64,000 nt of DNA from Streptomyces davaonensis JCM 4913 (lineage in GTDB: Bacteria > Actinomycetota > Actinomycetes > Streptomycetales > Streptomycetaceae), in the NCBI RefSeq assembly GCF_000349325.1, contig NC_020504.1, positions 3,754,053-3,818,052 on the forward strand. Reading direction: 5' to 3'. Below the pieces are notes generated by a model. The model was not told the origin of the DNA and ran no database searches. It saw only the letters and a list, made by a program, of their open reading frames with translations. Positions 16,751 to 28,955 of the stretch are shown here, piece after piece. A program made the position numbers and the translations under genes. The number at the start of each line of letters is the position of its first letter. Positions within the stretch are counted from its first letter, which is position 1.

Positions 16751-17532
16751 ACGAGGAGATCGCCCGCCGGCTGCGCGAGGCCGCCGAGGCCCACCGGCCC
16801 GACCGCGCGCGGATGCTGGCCCGGGTGGAACGCGGCATGGCCGGCCCCGCCGTCCGTCATCGCGCGCGGCCGTTCGCGAGGTCTGGGACCAGGGTCGCGC
16901 TCGCCGGGCTCGCCGCCACCGGCATCCTGGCGACCGGCGGCCTCGCCGTCGCCGCCATCGTCGCCACCCCGTCGCCGTCGCCCACCGTGACCACGCCTGC
17001 CACCCCGTCCCCGGCCGTCAGCTCCCCGCACCCGACATCGGCCCGCCCCACCCCTGTCGCGCCGGCCCCGGCCACCACCCCGGGCAGCTCGCGCCCGACT
17101 CCGCCGGCCACCAGTCCATCGCCGGCCGCCGACGAGAGCCGGAACGGACCGCTGTGGTCGGCCGGCTCGGTGGACCCGCGCAGCACCGTCTACTGGACGC
17201 AGAGCAACCTCGCCCTCAAGACGACCCAGCCGCTCACGTCGCTCACGGTCGAGTTCCGGACCGTGCAGACCGGCGGGGTGAAGAACACCGGCACCTGGCA
17301 GACCCTGCCGAGTGATGACTTCACCGTCACCGTCCAGGAGGCCGGCGGCGCGCTGGTCTACCGCTGGGTCCTCAAGCCGGGCCTGACCGTGCCGGCCGGG
17401 AGCCATGAGTTCGCCGCGCAGTTCAACAACGGCACCGGCGTGCGCAGTGCCGCGGGCGACGGCTACCGCGTCGACGCGCAGGGTTCGGGCGGCTCCGCGT
17501 CGGTCCGGGGAGGGTTCGTCCCAACCCGGTGA
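16747..17532 (+). CDS. Single-pass membrane protein paired with the ECF sigma factor
   Basis: A 261-aa protein with GTG start overlapping the sigma gene stop. Residues 1-40 are basic and charged and cytosolic by prediction (NEEIARRLREAAEAHRPDR); one helix follows at about 48-70 (VALAGLAATGILATGGLAV). A Pro/Ser/Thr-rich linker (about 75-130) leads to an extracellular domain with beta-strand character (STVYWTQSNLALKTTQPLT, then SLTVEFRTVQTGG). No ASD/HxxxCxxC zinc anti-sigma motif is seen. Position and topology suggest a sensor or anti-sigma protein in which the outer domain detects a wall or polysaccharide signal; this is inference. Confidence 0.65.
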   Translation: MNEEIARRLREAAEAHRPDRARMLARVERGMAGPAVRHRARPFARSGTRVALAGLAATGILATGGLAVAAIVATPSPSPTVTTPATPSPAVSSPHPTSARPTPVAPAPATTPGSSRPTPPATSPSPAADESRNGPLWSAGSVDPRSTVYWTQSNLALKTTQPLTSLTVEFRTVQTGGVKNTGTWQTLPSDDFTVTVQEAGGALVYRWVLKPGLTVPAGSHEFAAQFNNGTGVRSAAGDGYRVDAQGSGGSASVRGGFVPTR

Positions 17533-17599
17533 ACACCGCTGTGCGGTGAGGCGCCCCCGGTCGAGTACCAGCGAGGCAGGTGTTGCCGGGTCGGCTACC

Positions 17600-18112
17600 G
17601 GCCCGCAGCGAAGACCCAGGCGCACCGGTGCACCCGCGCGGACCGGCGCGCCGTTGAGGACGTCGGTCAGCTCCACGGGGACTGGACCTCGGTGGGCGAC
17701 CGGCTCCAGTTGTGGACCACGTGCAGGCGGCGTACGTCCGGGCTGGCGCCGGTGGTCGCGGTGACGGACGCGGGAAGGTGGCGCCAGCCGCTGACGGGGG
17801 CCGGGATCAGCCAGGAGGCGAGTGCTTGAGGCCCAAGCGCGCCGTCTTCCAGCGGTTCACCGACCACCTGCTCGTTGTCCAACTGGCAGCCGACCACGGC
17901 TGGGTGGGTCGCGTGGCGGGCGAGGACGGCCCCGGTGACCCGCTCGGCGTGGAGCCGGAAGGCGGCCTGGCGGAAGTCCACCTCCTGGCGACCCCCAGCC
18001 GACGCGCTGCCCGGTGGCGTGCTCGATCGCGAGCTCCGGGTACTGCCGGGTCGGCTGGGGCGGCATGGCGTAAGCGGGCGTGGCGAGCACGACGGAGATC
18101 CGGACTTGGTCA
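17600..18112 (-). pseudogene. GH42 beta-galactosidase remnant with frameshifts and deletion
   Basis: Three pieces of a GH42 beta-galactosidase lie in order on the minus strand but in different frames. The first reads VVLATPAYAMPPQPTRQYPE. The second reads QAAFRLHAERVTGAVLARHA then HPAVVGCQLDNE, the acid/base region, with Cys where GH42 has Trp. The third is the C-terminal RRLHVVHNWSRSPTEV joined after a +/-1 shift to VELTDVLNGAPVRAG. The barrel core between the second and third is deleted. Sequence further upstream (18113-18303) is open but unrecognised. GH42 enzymes act on galactosides from plant polymers. Confidence 0.75.
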
Positions 18113-18120
18113 CGTGATAG

Positions 18121-20751
<2,631 letters not shown>

Positions 20752-20777
20752 CCCGCCTGATCGACACTCACCACCTC

Positions 20778-20812
20778 GAGGAACCCCAGCCGTGCATCGG
20801 CTGGGGTTCCTC
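20778..20812 (+). terminator. Strong intrinsic terminator after the GH10-GH62 gene
   Basis: A perfect 15-bp stem (GAGGAACCCCAGCCG / CGGCTGGGGTTCCTC) with a 5-nt loop TGCAT, followed by TCTTTT. The second GH62 gene ends in a shorter version of the same hairpin, so the terminator was duplicated with the gene. Confidence 0.93.
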
Positions 20813-21149
20813 TCTTTTGGATCTTGCCGCAGACGCCAGGCGGTCGAACGTCTCTGGTGACGCTCGGCGCCCGCCTCGGGAGCGTCGTCCGGTGCGAGCG
20901 ATCGGCGTGCGGGCGTGGCCCAGGGCCGGCAGCTCCCAGACACAGCCGGTGTACGGCTCGGCGTTCACGACGCGCAAGCACAATGCCCTTCGCCGAGGGC
21001 CAACAGCGGCCCTCGGCCGAAGCTGCGGCCGGAGCCGAGGGTTTGCCGCGCGCGGATGGCCGGCTGGGGCGCGCCGGGTCGGCATCGTTCACGACTTGTC
21101 GGTGAAGTGAAGTGGCGGCCCATGTCTGCGTGAGGTCCCTCAGCGCTGT
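20813..21149. other. Intergenic gap between GH10-GH62 and GH74 genes
   Basis: About 340 bp between convergent genes. Several short open frames occur, as expected at this GC content, but none has a ribosome site or recognisable motif. I see nothing functional beyond the flanking terminators. Confidence 0.5.
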
Positions 21150-21185
21150 GCAGGGGCCGCAGGTTGTTGTGTCTGCGGCCCCTGC
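21150..21185 (-). terminator. Hairpin terminator after the GH74 gene
   Basis: A perfect 12-bp stem (GCAGGGGCCGCA / TGCGGCCCCTGC) with a 12-nt loop lies 13 nt beyond the GH74 stop codon on the minus strand. Confidence 0.8.
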
Positions 21186-21198
21186 TTGGGCGCCTGGG

Positions 21199-23850
21199 TC
21201 AGGACAGGTCGCCGTACTGGAGGCCGCGGCCGTTGGTGCCGATGTAGACGCGGCCGTAGGTGTCGGGGTCGCCGGTGATGACGCCGACGCCGCCGATGCT
21301 GCCCCACTGATGGGCGTCGTCGTTGACGCGGAGCCAGGTGGCGCCCTTGTCGGTGGAGCGGAAGACTCCGGTGACGTCCTTGACGGTGCCGATCAGGTAC
21401 AGGGCCTGGTAGGAGGCGCCGGACGCGGCCTTGCCGAAGCCGAGGGCGGAGGCGGACTGCACCGTGCTGAGCGTGGTGAAGGTGCGGCCGCCATCGGTGG
21501 AGTGCAGCAGCCCCTTGTCGCCGCCGGCGATCCACAGGTCCCCGGCGATGCCGGGGACGGCCGTGAGCCGGCCGGCGGGCAGGTTGCCGGCGCGGGCGGT
21601 GAAGGTCGCGCCGCCGTCGGTGCTGGCGGAGAGCGTGCCGCCGGACAGGGAGTAGAAGGTTGTCGCCGAGGAGCGGTCGGCGACGACCACGGCGCCGGTA
21701 CCCAGGCCACCGACCTTCGACCAGCTCGCCCCCTTGTCGGTCGAGCGGTACGGGGCCTGGCCGGCCTCGGTCCAGACGATGGCGGAGCCGTCCGCCGCGA
21801 GCGCGACATGTCCGTCCTGGGCGCTGCCCACCGGCTCAGCCTTGAAGCCCGTCCAGGTGGTGCCGCCGTCGGTTGAGTAGGCGCCGTCCTGCTCGCCGCC
21901 CCGGCCGACCCGGACCATCATCGAGGGCTTGGACTGGGCGAAATCGATGTCGGTGCTGTTGGCCATCATCGGGTTGTTCAGCCGCCCGGAGGGCACCTCG
22001 GTCAGGGAGTCGTGCCGGAAGCCGCCCTGGTCGCCCATGGAGGTGATGACGGTGGCGCCGCCGGGCGGGGCGATCGCGTCCATCAGCGCGGTCTCCTCCA
22101 GCCCCCGGGCGCCCATGCTCCAGTGGCTGGTGCCGCCGCTGTCGGAGGCGGTGGCGTCCTTGCTGCGCAGGATGCCGTTGCCGGTGCCGTACAGCACGTG
22201 CCCGGAGTCGAAGGGATCGATGGCCAGTGCTGTCATCCAGTGCCCGGTGTGGGTGCCGACGTACGGAGCTGCGGAGGCACTGCGCACCGACTTGTCGGCC
22301 AGCGCCTTCCAGGTCGTACCGCCGTCGGTGGTGCGGTAGATCTCGTCCTCGGGCCACCAGCGGTCGAGGGTGGTGACCATCACCGTGGACGGCTTCCGCG
22401 GATCGACGGCCAGCCCGGAGAACCCGTAACTGCCCTGGGAGGGGGAGACGTTCTTCCACGCCCCGCCGTTCGGGGTGTACTTCCACACCGAACCCGCCGT
22501 CACGCCGTTGGGTCCGAGGGCGTTGGTGTACGTCAGGTACAGCGAGCCGTCGCCGGAGACCACGCCGTGCTGCGGCAACTGGCCGGTGGGCTGCCCGGAC
22601 ACGGCCTGCCAGGTGCCGCCGCCGTCGGTGGAGCGGTACAGGGACGTGGACTTGTCGCCGACACCGACGTAGACCGTCTTGCTGCCGGCCGGGCCGTACG
22701 TCACGAACGAGATGCCCCCGCCGCTGCCCGCCCCGTCCTTGACGGGGAACGAGGAGACCTGACTCCACGTCACACCGTAGTCGGTGCTGCGCCACAGGCC
22801 GTTCTTACGCGTGCCCAGCAGCAGAGTGCCGTTGTCCGCCGGGTCGACCACGAGCCGCTCGCCCGCCCCGCGGCCGTCCTCGTTGCCACCCAGCTTGAAG
22901 GGGAGCCTGGTGCGCTTGAAAGTGCGGCCCCGGTCCGTGGAGCGCAGCAGCTCACCGTTGCCCGCCCAGTCGTTGGTGTAGGTGCCCGCCGCAAGGTACA
23001 GCCGGTCGGGGTCGACGGAATCGGTGGCCACCGCATCGATGCCCAGCAGGTTCCAGTCCTTCTCGCCGATCCAGTCGGTCAGCGGGATCCACTGCTCGGC
23101 CGCGGTGTCCCAGCGGTAGGCGCCGCCCATGTCGGTGCGCGCGTACAGCAGGCCCTTCTCCTTCTGGTTGAACACCAGCCCGGTGACGTAACCGCCGCCC
23201 ACCACCTGGGCGTTCTTCCACACATACGGTCCGGACGCGGCCGTCGTCTGCGCGCCGTCGGTCCCGGCCGTCTGGGTCTCGGCCGTCTTCACCAGCTTCC
23301 ACTGCTGGTTGGTGCCGCCCGTGCCGGGATACTGAATGACGGCCGCGCCCTCGGCCGTGGAGCCCCCGGAAACGTCCAGGACCTGCCCGCTCCTGCGCGA
23401 GACGAAGGTGACGGCGTCGGAACCGCTCACCTCGTCGATCTTCCACTCCTGCGAGGTGGCGGAACTGTCGGTCTGCTGCTCGGCGGCGGCCCGCTGCGCG
23501 GTCGAATTGCCCGCTATGCCCAGCACTTTGCCGCTGTTGCGGTTCACCAGCTCGTAGTAGCCGTCCCCGGTGGGCTTCAGCCGCCACTGCTGGTTGGCGG
23601 TGTTCTGATCGGTCCACTGCTGGATACGGGTGCCGTCGGCCGTGGAGTACCCGTTGACGTCCAGCACCTTGCCGCTGCGCACCGAGACCAGCCGGTAGTA
23701 GGCAGTGCCGTCGACCGTCGCGGCCTGCGAGTCCTCCTGTGCGTAGAGGAGGTACGGCACGAGGACGGCGGGCACGCCGAGCATCAGACCGGTCGCGGTC
23801 CAGCGACGGCGATGACGCCCGCGGCGCCCGCCGTTCGTGGGGTTGTCCAT
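21199..23850 (-). CDS. Secreted GH74 xyloglucanase with N-terminal ricin-type lectin
   Basis: An 883-aa secreted enzyme. The ATG at 23850 has AAGGAGAG 9-10 nt upstream. A Arg-rich start and one hydrophobic helix (ATGLMLGVPAVLVPYLLYA) form the signal. A ricin-type beta-trefoil follows at about 45-185 (repeated SGKVLDVNG, NQQWRL motifs). The rest is two seven-bladed propellers typical of GH74 (many RSTDGG.TW blade ends). The two catalytic Asp regions are visible as RTDMGGAYRWD and ALAIDPFDSGH. GH74 enzymes cut xyloglucan. An N-terminal lectin is less usual than the C-terminal cellulose-binding domains of most GH74 proteins. Divergent from the CBM13-GH62 gene. Confidence 0.92.
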   Translation of the reverse strand: MDNPTNGGRRGRHRRRWTATGLMLGVPAVLVPYLLYAQEDSQAATVDGTAYYRLVSVRSGKVLDVNGYSTADGTRIQQWTDQNTANQQWRLKPTGDGYYELVNRNSGKVLGIAGNSTAQRAAAEQQTDSSATSQEWKIDEVSGSDAVTFVSRRSGQVLDVSGGSTAEGAAVIQYPGTGGTNQQWKLVKTAETQTAGTDGAQTTAASGPYVWKNAQVVGGGYVTGLVFNQKEKGLLYARTDMGGAYRWDTAAEQWIPLTDWIGEKDWNLLGIDAVATDSVDPDRLYLAAGTYTNDWAGNGELLRSTDRGRTFKRTRLPFKLGGNEDGRGAGERLVVDPADNGTLLLGTRKNGLWRSTDYGVTWSQVSSFPVKDGAGSGGGISFVTYGPAGSKTVYVGVGDKSTSLYRSTDGGGTWQAVSGQPTGQLPQHGVVSGDGSLYLTYTNALGPNGVTAGSVWKYTPNGGAWKNVSPSQGSYGFSGLAVDPRKPSTVMVTTLDRWWPEDEIYRTTDGGTTWKALADKSVRSASAAPYVGTHTGHWMTALAIDPFDSGHVLYGTGNGILRSKDATASDSGGTSHWSMGARGLEETALMDAIAPPGGATVITSMGDQGGFRHDSLTEVPSGRLNNPMMANSTDIDFAQSKPSMMVRVGRGGEQDGAYSTDGGTTWTGFKAEPVGSAQDGHVALAADGSAIVWTEAGQAPYRSTDKGASWSKVGGLGTGAVVVADRSSATTFYSLSGGTLSASTDGGATFTARAGNLPAGRLTAVPGIAGDLWIAGGDKGLLHSTDGGRTFTTLSTVQSASALGFGKAASGASYQALYLIGTVKDVTGVFRSTDKGATWLRVNDDAHQWGSIGGVGVITGDPDTYGRVYIGTNGRGLQYGDLS

Positions 23851-25755
<1,905 letters not shown>

Positions 25756-25756
<1 letters not shown>

Positions 25757-25780
25757 CCCCAGCCGTGCGTCGGCTGGGGT
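25756..25780 (+). terminator. Terminator overlapping the CBM13-GH62 stop codon
   Basis: ACCCCAGCCG / CGGCTGGGGT, 10-bp perfect stem with 5-nt loop TGCGT. It is the same hairpin core as the one after the GH10-GH62 gene. Confidence 0.85.
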
Positions 25781-25918
25781 TCCCCTCAGCTGCCGGAGGG
25801 CACTCTGCCGGTGTCACCGGGGGCCTGGTCCGCAAGCGGGTCGGGTCCTCGGTCGGCGCCCGCACCGACGGCGGCATGGCGACGCCGACCGAGAAGTCCT
25901 CAGCCCGACGAAGAGGAC

Positions 25919-25953
25919 GAACGCGCCCCCGTGGAAGAGATGGGGGCGCGTTC
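25919..25953 (-). terminator. Terminator of the ricin-lectin hydrolase-like gene
   Basis: GAACGCGCCCCC / GGGGGCGCGTTC, a perfect 12-bp stem with an 11-nt loop, 12 nt beyond the stop codon at 25965 on the minus strand. The stretch between this and 25780 holds no gene. Confidence 0.8.
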
Positions 25954-25964
25954 GCGCCTGGGGC

Positions 25965-27653
25965 CTACTTGAGCGGTGTACCGCCCGAGTTGTGATAGGC
26001 GATCGTCTTGCGGATCAGGTTTCCGCCGTCGGACTCGACCGTGGTCTGCTCCGTCCACCCCGCACCGAACAGCAGGCCGGCGACGTGGGCGTTCGCCACC
26101 TGGTCCATGTGCGCGAAGAGCCAGTCCACCTTGTCGTCCTTGTAGTGGTCGGGCGTGTTGTTCTGCGCCATGTTGCCCACGGGGATCTGCCACAGGACCA
26201 CCGGCTTGCCCACGGACTCGGCCATCGTCTTCCAGAACTTCAGCGAGGCGGCGGCCTTCTGGTCGGTCCAGAAAGTGTCACGGCTGCCGTGGGCCGGCTG
26301 TGCGTACCAGCCCGCGTCGCGGTCCGACACATCGGTGACCAGGAAGTCGGCGTTCCGTGCCCCGAGGTCCGCATAGTCCTTGACGCACTTCTGGAGGTTG
26401 CTCTCCCAGTCGAAGCAGGAAAGGTGCAGCCCCACGGCGGTGTTCGGCGCGTACTTGTGCGCCATGTGAATCAGGCACTTGGCGAGTCCGGCGGCGCTGT
26501 TCTCCTGCGATCCGCAGTCCGTCGGATTCGCGCCCGAGACCTGTGCGGGAACCTGGTGCAGATTGCCGAGCGACCGGGCGAAGCCCCAGAAGTCGGGCTC
26601 CAGGTCGATCATGTCGTGCGACTTGCCGATCTTCTGGAGGAAGAAACGGTAGTCGTTCAGGTACCGGGTGAGCAGGTCGAGCCTGTTGATGGCCTTGACC
26701 TCGCCCGGGCCGTCGCCCTCGCCTGCCGCGTCCCCGAGGTCGCGCAACGAGTACCAGGTCCACAGGTACTTCTGCGGTCGCGGCTTGCCCTGGTAGGTCG
26801 CCTTGGCCGCCTGGGCGTCCGACCAGGTCACTTGATGGCCGGGCGCCGTGGTGTTGCCGCCCCAGCAGCCCCACCAGCTCGACCACGCGTCCTGGCAGCG
26901 CGCCGCCGAATAGGCGGCCGACGAGGGCGCGGGCTGGCTGTGTATATAGGCGTATCGCACGTCGAACGGCGCGGCGTTCGCCGAGGCGTCAGTCATCGAA
27001 CCGCCGATGAGCACCCTGTTGCTGCCCATGAAACGTGTCGTCGGGCTGCCGTTACCGGTCGCGGGAGACGACGGCGACGGCGACGACGGCGACGGGCGCG
27101 TGCCGACGCTCCCGACCGGGACGAGTTTCCACTGCTGACTGGCGCCGCCCCGGTCGCGGTCCTGGACGACGCCGCCCCCGTTGGTCTTGGCGGCCTTGCG
27201 TACCGCGACGGCCATGCCGCTGAAGCGATTGACCAAACGCACGTGGCCGTTCTGCGACTTGGCCAGTTTGAACTGCTGGTTGGCGGCGTTCAGGTCTTTC
27301 CACTGCACGATGGCCGAGCCGGCCTTCTTCGACCAGCCGAAGTCGTCCAGCACCTTGCCGGAGTTCCGGTTCAGCAGCCGGTAGTACCCGTCACCCGCGT
27401 CGATGAACCGCCACTGCTGGTTGGCCCGGCCGGTGCGTGCCCACTGCACCACCGCCGCGCCGTCGTCCTTGGCGAAGCCGCGGTCATCCAGCACCTTGCC
27501 GCTGTTGCGGTTGACCAGCACGTACCACTTCTTCAGATCCAGGGTTTGCTCCGCCGAAGCCTGGTTGACCACGACAGCGGAGCCGGCCACGACGACCATG
27601 ACGAGGGCCGCCCAGAAACCCCGACGCGCGAACAACCGACGGCTACGGTGCAT
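25965..27653 (-). CDS. Secreted ricin-lectin protein with an unidentified TIM-barrel-like domain
   Basis: A 562-aa secreted protein. Signal peptide at 1-35 (RRGFWAALVMVVVAGSAVVV). A three-repeat ricin-type trefoil follows (about 38-185; VLVNRNSGKVLDDRG and NQQWRF repeats), then a Ser/Pro linker with a repeated PSPSSP unit. The C-terminal 330 residues begin with RFMGSNRVLIGGS and carry DLEPDFWGF, VGLHLSCFDW, DFLVTDVSDRDAG and VVLWQIPVGNMAQNN. The spacing of acidic residues on strand ends resembles a glycoside-hydrolase barrel, but I do not recognise the family. The linkage to hemicellulases suggests a polysaccharide substrate. The start has a poor ribosome site; an upstream ATG at 27761 is possible. 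Confidence 0.7.
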   Translation of the reverse strand: MHRSRRLFARRGFWAALVMVVVAGSAVVVNQASAEQTLDLKKWYVLVNRNSGKVLDDRGFAKDDGAAVVQWARTGRANQQWRFIDAGDGYYRLLNRNSGKVLDDFGWSKKAGSAIVQWKDLNAANQQFKLAKSQNGHVRLVNRFSGMAVAVRKAAKTNGGGVVQDRDRGGASQQWKLVPVGSVGTRPSPSSPSPSSPATGNGSPTTRFMGSNRVLIGGSMTDASANAAPFDVRYAYIHSQPAPSSAAYSAARCQDAWSSWWGCWGGNTTAPGHQVTWSDAQAAKATYQGKPRPQKYLWTWYSLRDLGDAAGEGDGPGEVKAINRLDLLTRYLNDYRFFLQKIGKSHDMIDLEPDFWGFARSLGNLHQVPAQVSGANPTDCGSQENSAAGLAKCLIHMAHKYAPNTAVGLHLSCFDWESNLQKCVKDYADLGARNADFLVTDVSDRDAGWYAQPAHGSRDTFWTDQKAAASLKFWKTMAESVGKPVVLWQIPVGNMAQNNTPDHYKDDKVDWLFAHMDQVANAHVAGLLFGAGWTEQTTVESDGGNLIRKTIAYHNSGGTPLK

Positions 27654-27730
27654 CGGGCGTCCACCGCGGGCGTGGCCGTCGGCACGGCGGCCGCCGACGC
27701 GGGACGCCACCGATGACGCGGGTGGGCTGG

Positions 27731-27779
27731 GGACATGTCTGTGCTCCCGTTCAAGGGACATGCCTGTGCTCTCTTTCAG
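27731..27779. repeat. Two tandem 25-bp repeats upstream of the ricin-lectin gene
   Basis: GGACATGTCTGTGCTC(CCGTTCAA) at 27731-27754 and its copy at 27756-27779 match at 20 of 24 positions with a 25-bp period. They lie about 80-125 bp upstream of the chosen start and could be operator half-sites or, if the upstream ATG is used, repeated codons. Confidence 0.55.
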
Positions 27780-27910
27780 CCGTTGCTCTGACCGGACCAC
27801 CTGGCCGGACAACACTGAGTGGTCCCAGAGGGCGAAAGGGTTGCCGCGAAGAGCCACAGATTTTTTCCGCCTTGACCGCTTCCCGTCCGCGAAAGGGTGG
27901 CGTCCCGCAT

Positions 27911-27965
27911 GTTTGCTGGATCAGCGACGTGGTGATAGGTCAGCGGCTACACATTGAACCGGAAC
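27911..27965 (-). repeat. Copy B of the ychF 3' end and downstream region
   Basis: 45 of 55 positions match 30830-30884, the sequence around the true ychF stop codon, without gaps. The match covers 36 bp beyond the stop and the last codons (minus strand GTTCCGGTTCAATGTGTAG). It marks the left end of a 2.9-kb segment carrying a ROK relic and an acyl-CoA synthetase gene. The stretch 27966-28075 has no gene. Confidence 0.65.
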
Positions 27966-28075
27966 CACCCGACAGAGTCCGCACGTGCATGAAGTCCGTG
28001 AACCGGCCACGCATGCCACATCAGACTCATGTGCCAGCGACCGTATGTCGCTCCGCTTCTGCCACAGACCGCGAG

Positions 28076-28580
28076 TCACAGCTGGAGGCCGGCGTCGAAG
28101 ACCTCCTGGTCGATGTGGTCGAGTGCGGTGCGGACGGCTCCGAGGGCCACCGACTCGTCGCCGAGTTCTGATACCTCTGTCCGGGGTGCGGTCAAGCACA
28201 GTTCGTTCACCCGGTCGCGCAGCGGTTGCAGAATCTGGTCGCCCGCGCGGGAGAGTCCGCCGATGACGACGAGGTCGGGGTCGGGGTAAGGACGAGGGCC
28301 GAGATGCCGTTGGCGAGGGCGGACGCGTAGGCGCGTACGGCGTCGGCGGCCTCGAGGTCGCTCGGCGCGGCGCTGAACACGGCCTCGGCGTCGGCACCGT
28401 GGGCCTCCAGGTCGCCGGGGGCGTCGCACCAGCCCAGCAGGCGCAGGTTCCCGATCTCGCCGGCGGCGCCGTTCGGACCCCGGTGCAGCCGTCCGCCGAC
28501 GATCATCCCGGCACCGGTGCGCCGGCCGGCGAGGATGTACACGACATCGTCGATGAGCAGTGTGCATCGTGAAAGGTGCA
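28076..28580 (-). pseudogene. ROK-family repressor or kinase, truncated and frameshifted
   Basis: The C-terminal half of a ROK (NagC/XylR-type) protein in two frames. The first piece reads CTLLIDDVVYILAGRRTGAG then PNGAAGEIGNLRLLGW, a sugar-binding and hinge region. After a frameshift near 28285 the second piece reads DPDLVVIGGLSRAGDQILQP and runs to the natural end DAGLQL. The N-terminal DNA-binding or ATP-binding half is missing. A XylR-type repressor would fit the neighbouring xylan genes; its loss could leave them deregulated. Confidence 0.75.
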
Positions 28581-28698
28581 GGTCGGGCGGGCTGGTGTGC
28601 GCGGGGTCGGGGGTGCTCGGGCTGGTCGGCGGCGGGTGTCCATGGTGAAGATCGTCTGACGGTCGGTCGGGAGGGTTCTCTGGTTCTGCTGCGCCTGC

Positions 28699-28929
28699 GT
28701 GAGCGGGCCGCCTACGACCCGTCACCCCCTCGATGCGCCGGGGATCGTGGGGAGGGTGTGGGATTGTCCGATCTGGAGCGGATCACGGCTCGCCGTCCGC
28801 GTCCGGGAACTCGGGGTGGAGAAGACCGGCGCCGCACCGCTGGTCTTCTCCCGGGGGCGGCTCGCCCCGTTGCCGCCCCGCCGGGACCACGACGAACCGG
28901 CCGACTACACATGGCCCGACTGGCTCTGA
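28699..28929 (+). pseudogene. Short frame upstream of the acyl-CoA synthetase, possible gene fragment
   Basis: The end of this frame (ELGVEKTGAAPLVFSRGRL then DYTWPDWL) has the look of a real protein C-terminus, faintly like flavin-reductase-type proteins, and stops 26 nt before the acyl-CoA synthetase start. The earlier part has no recognisable similarity. It may be what is left of the gene originally upstream in that operon. Confidence 0.2.
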
Positions 28930-28955
28930 GAGCTCTGAGAGAAGAGAGACGCACC

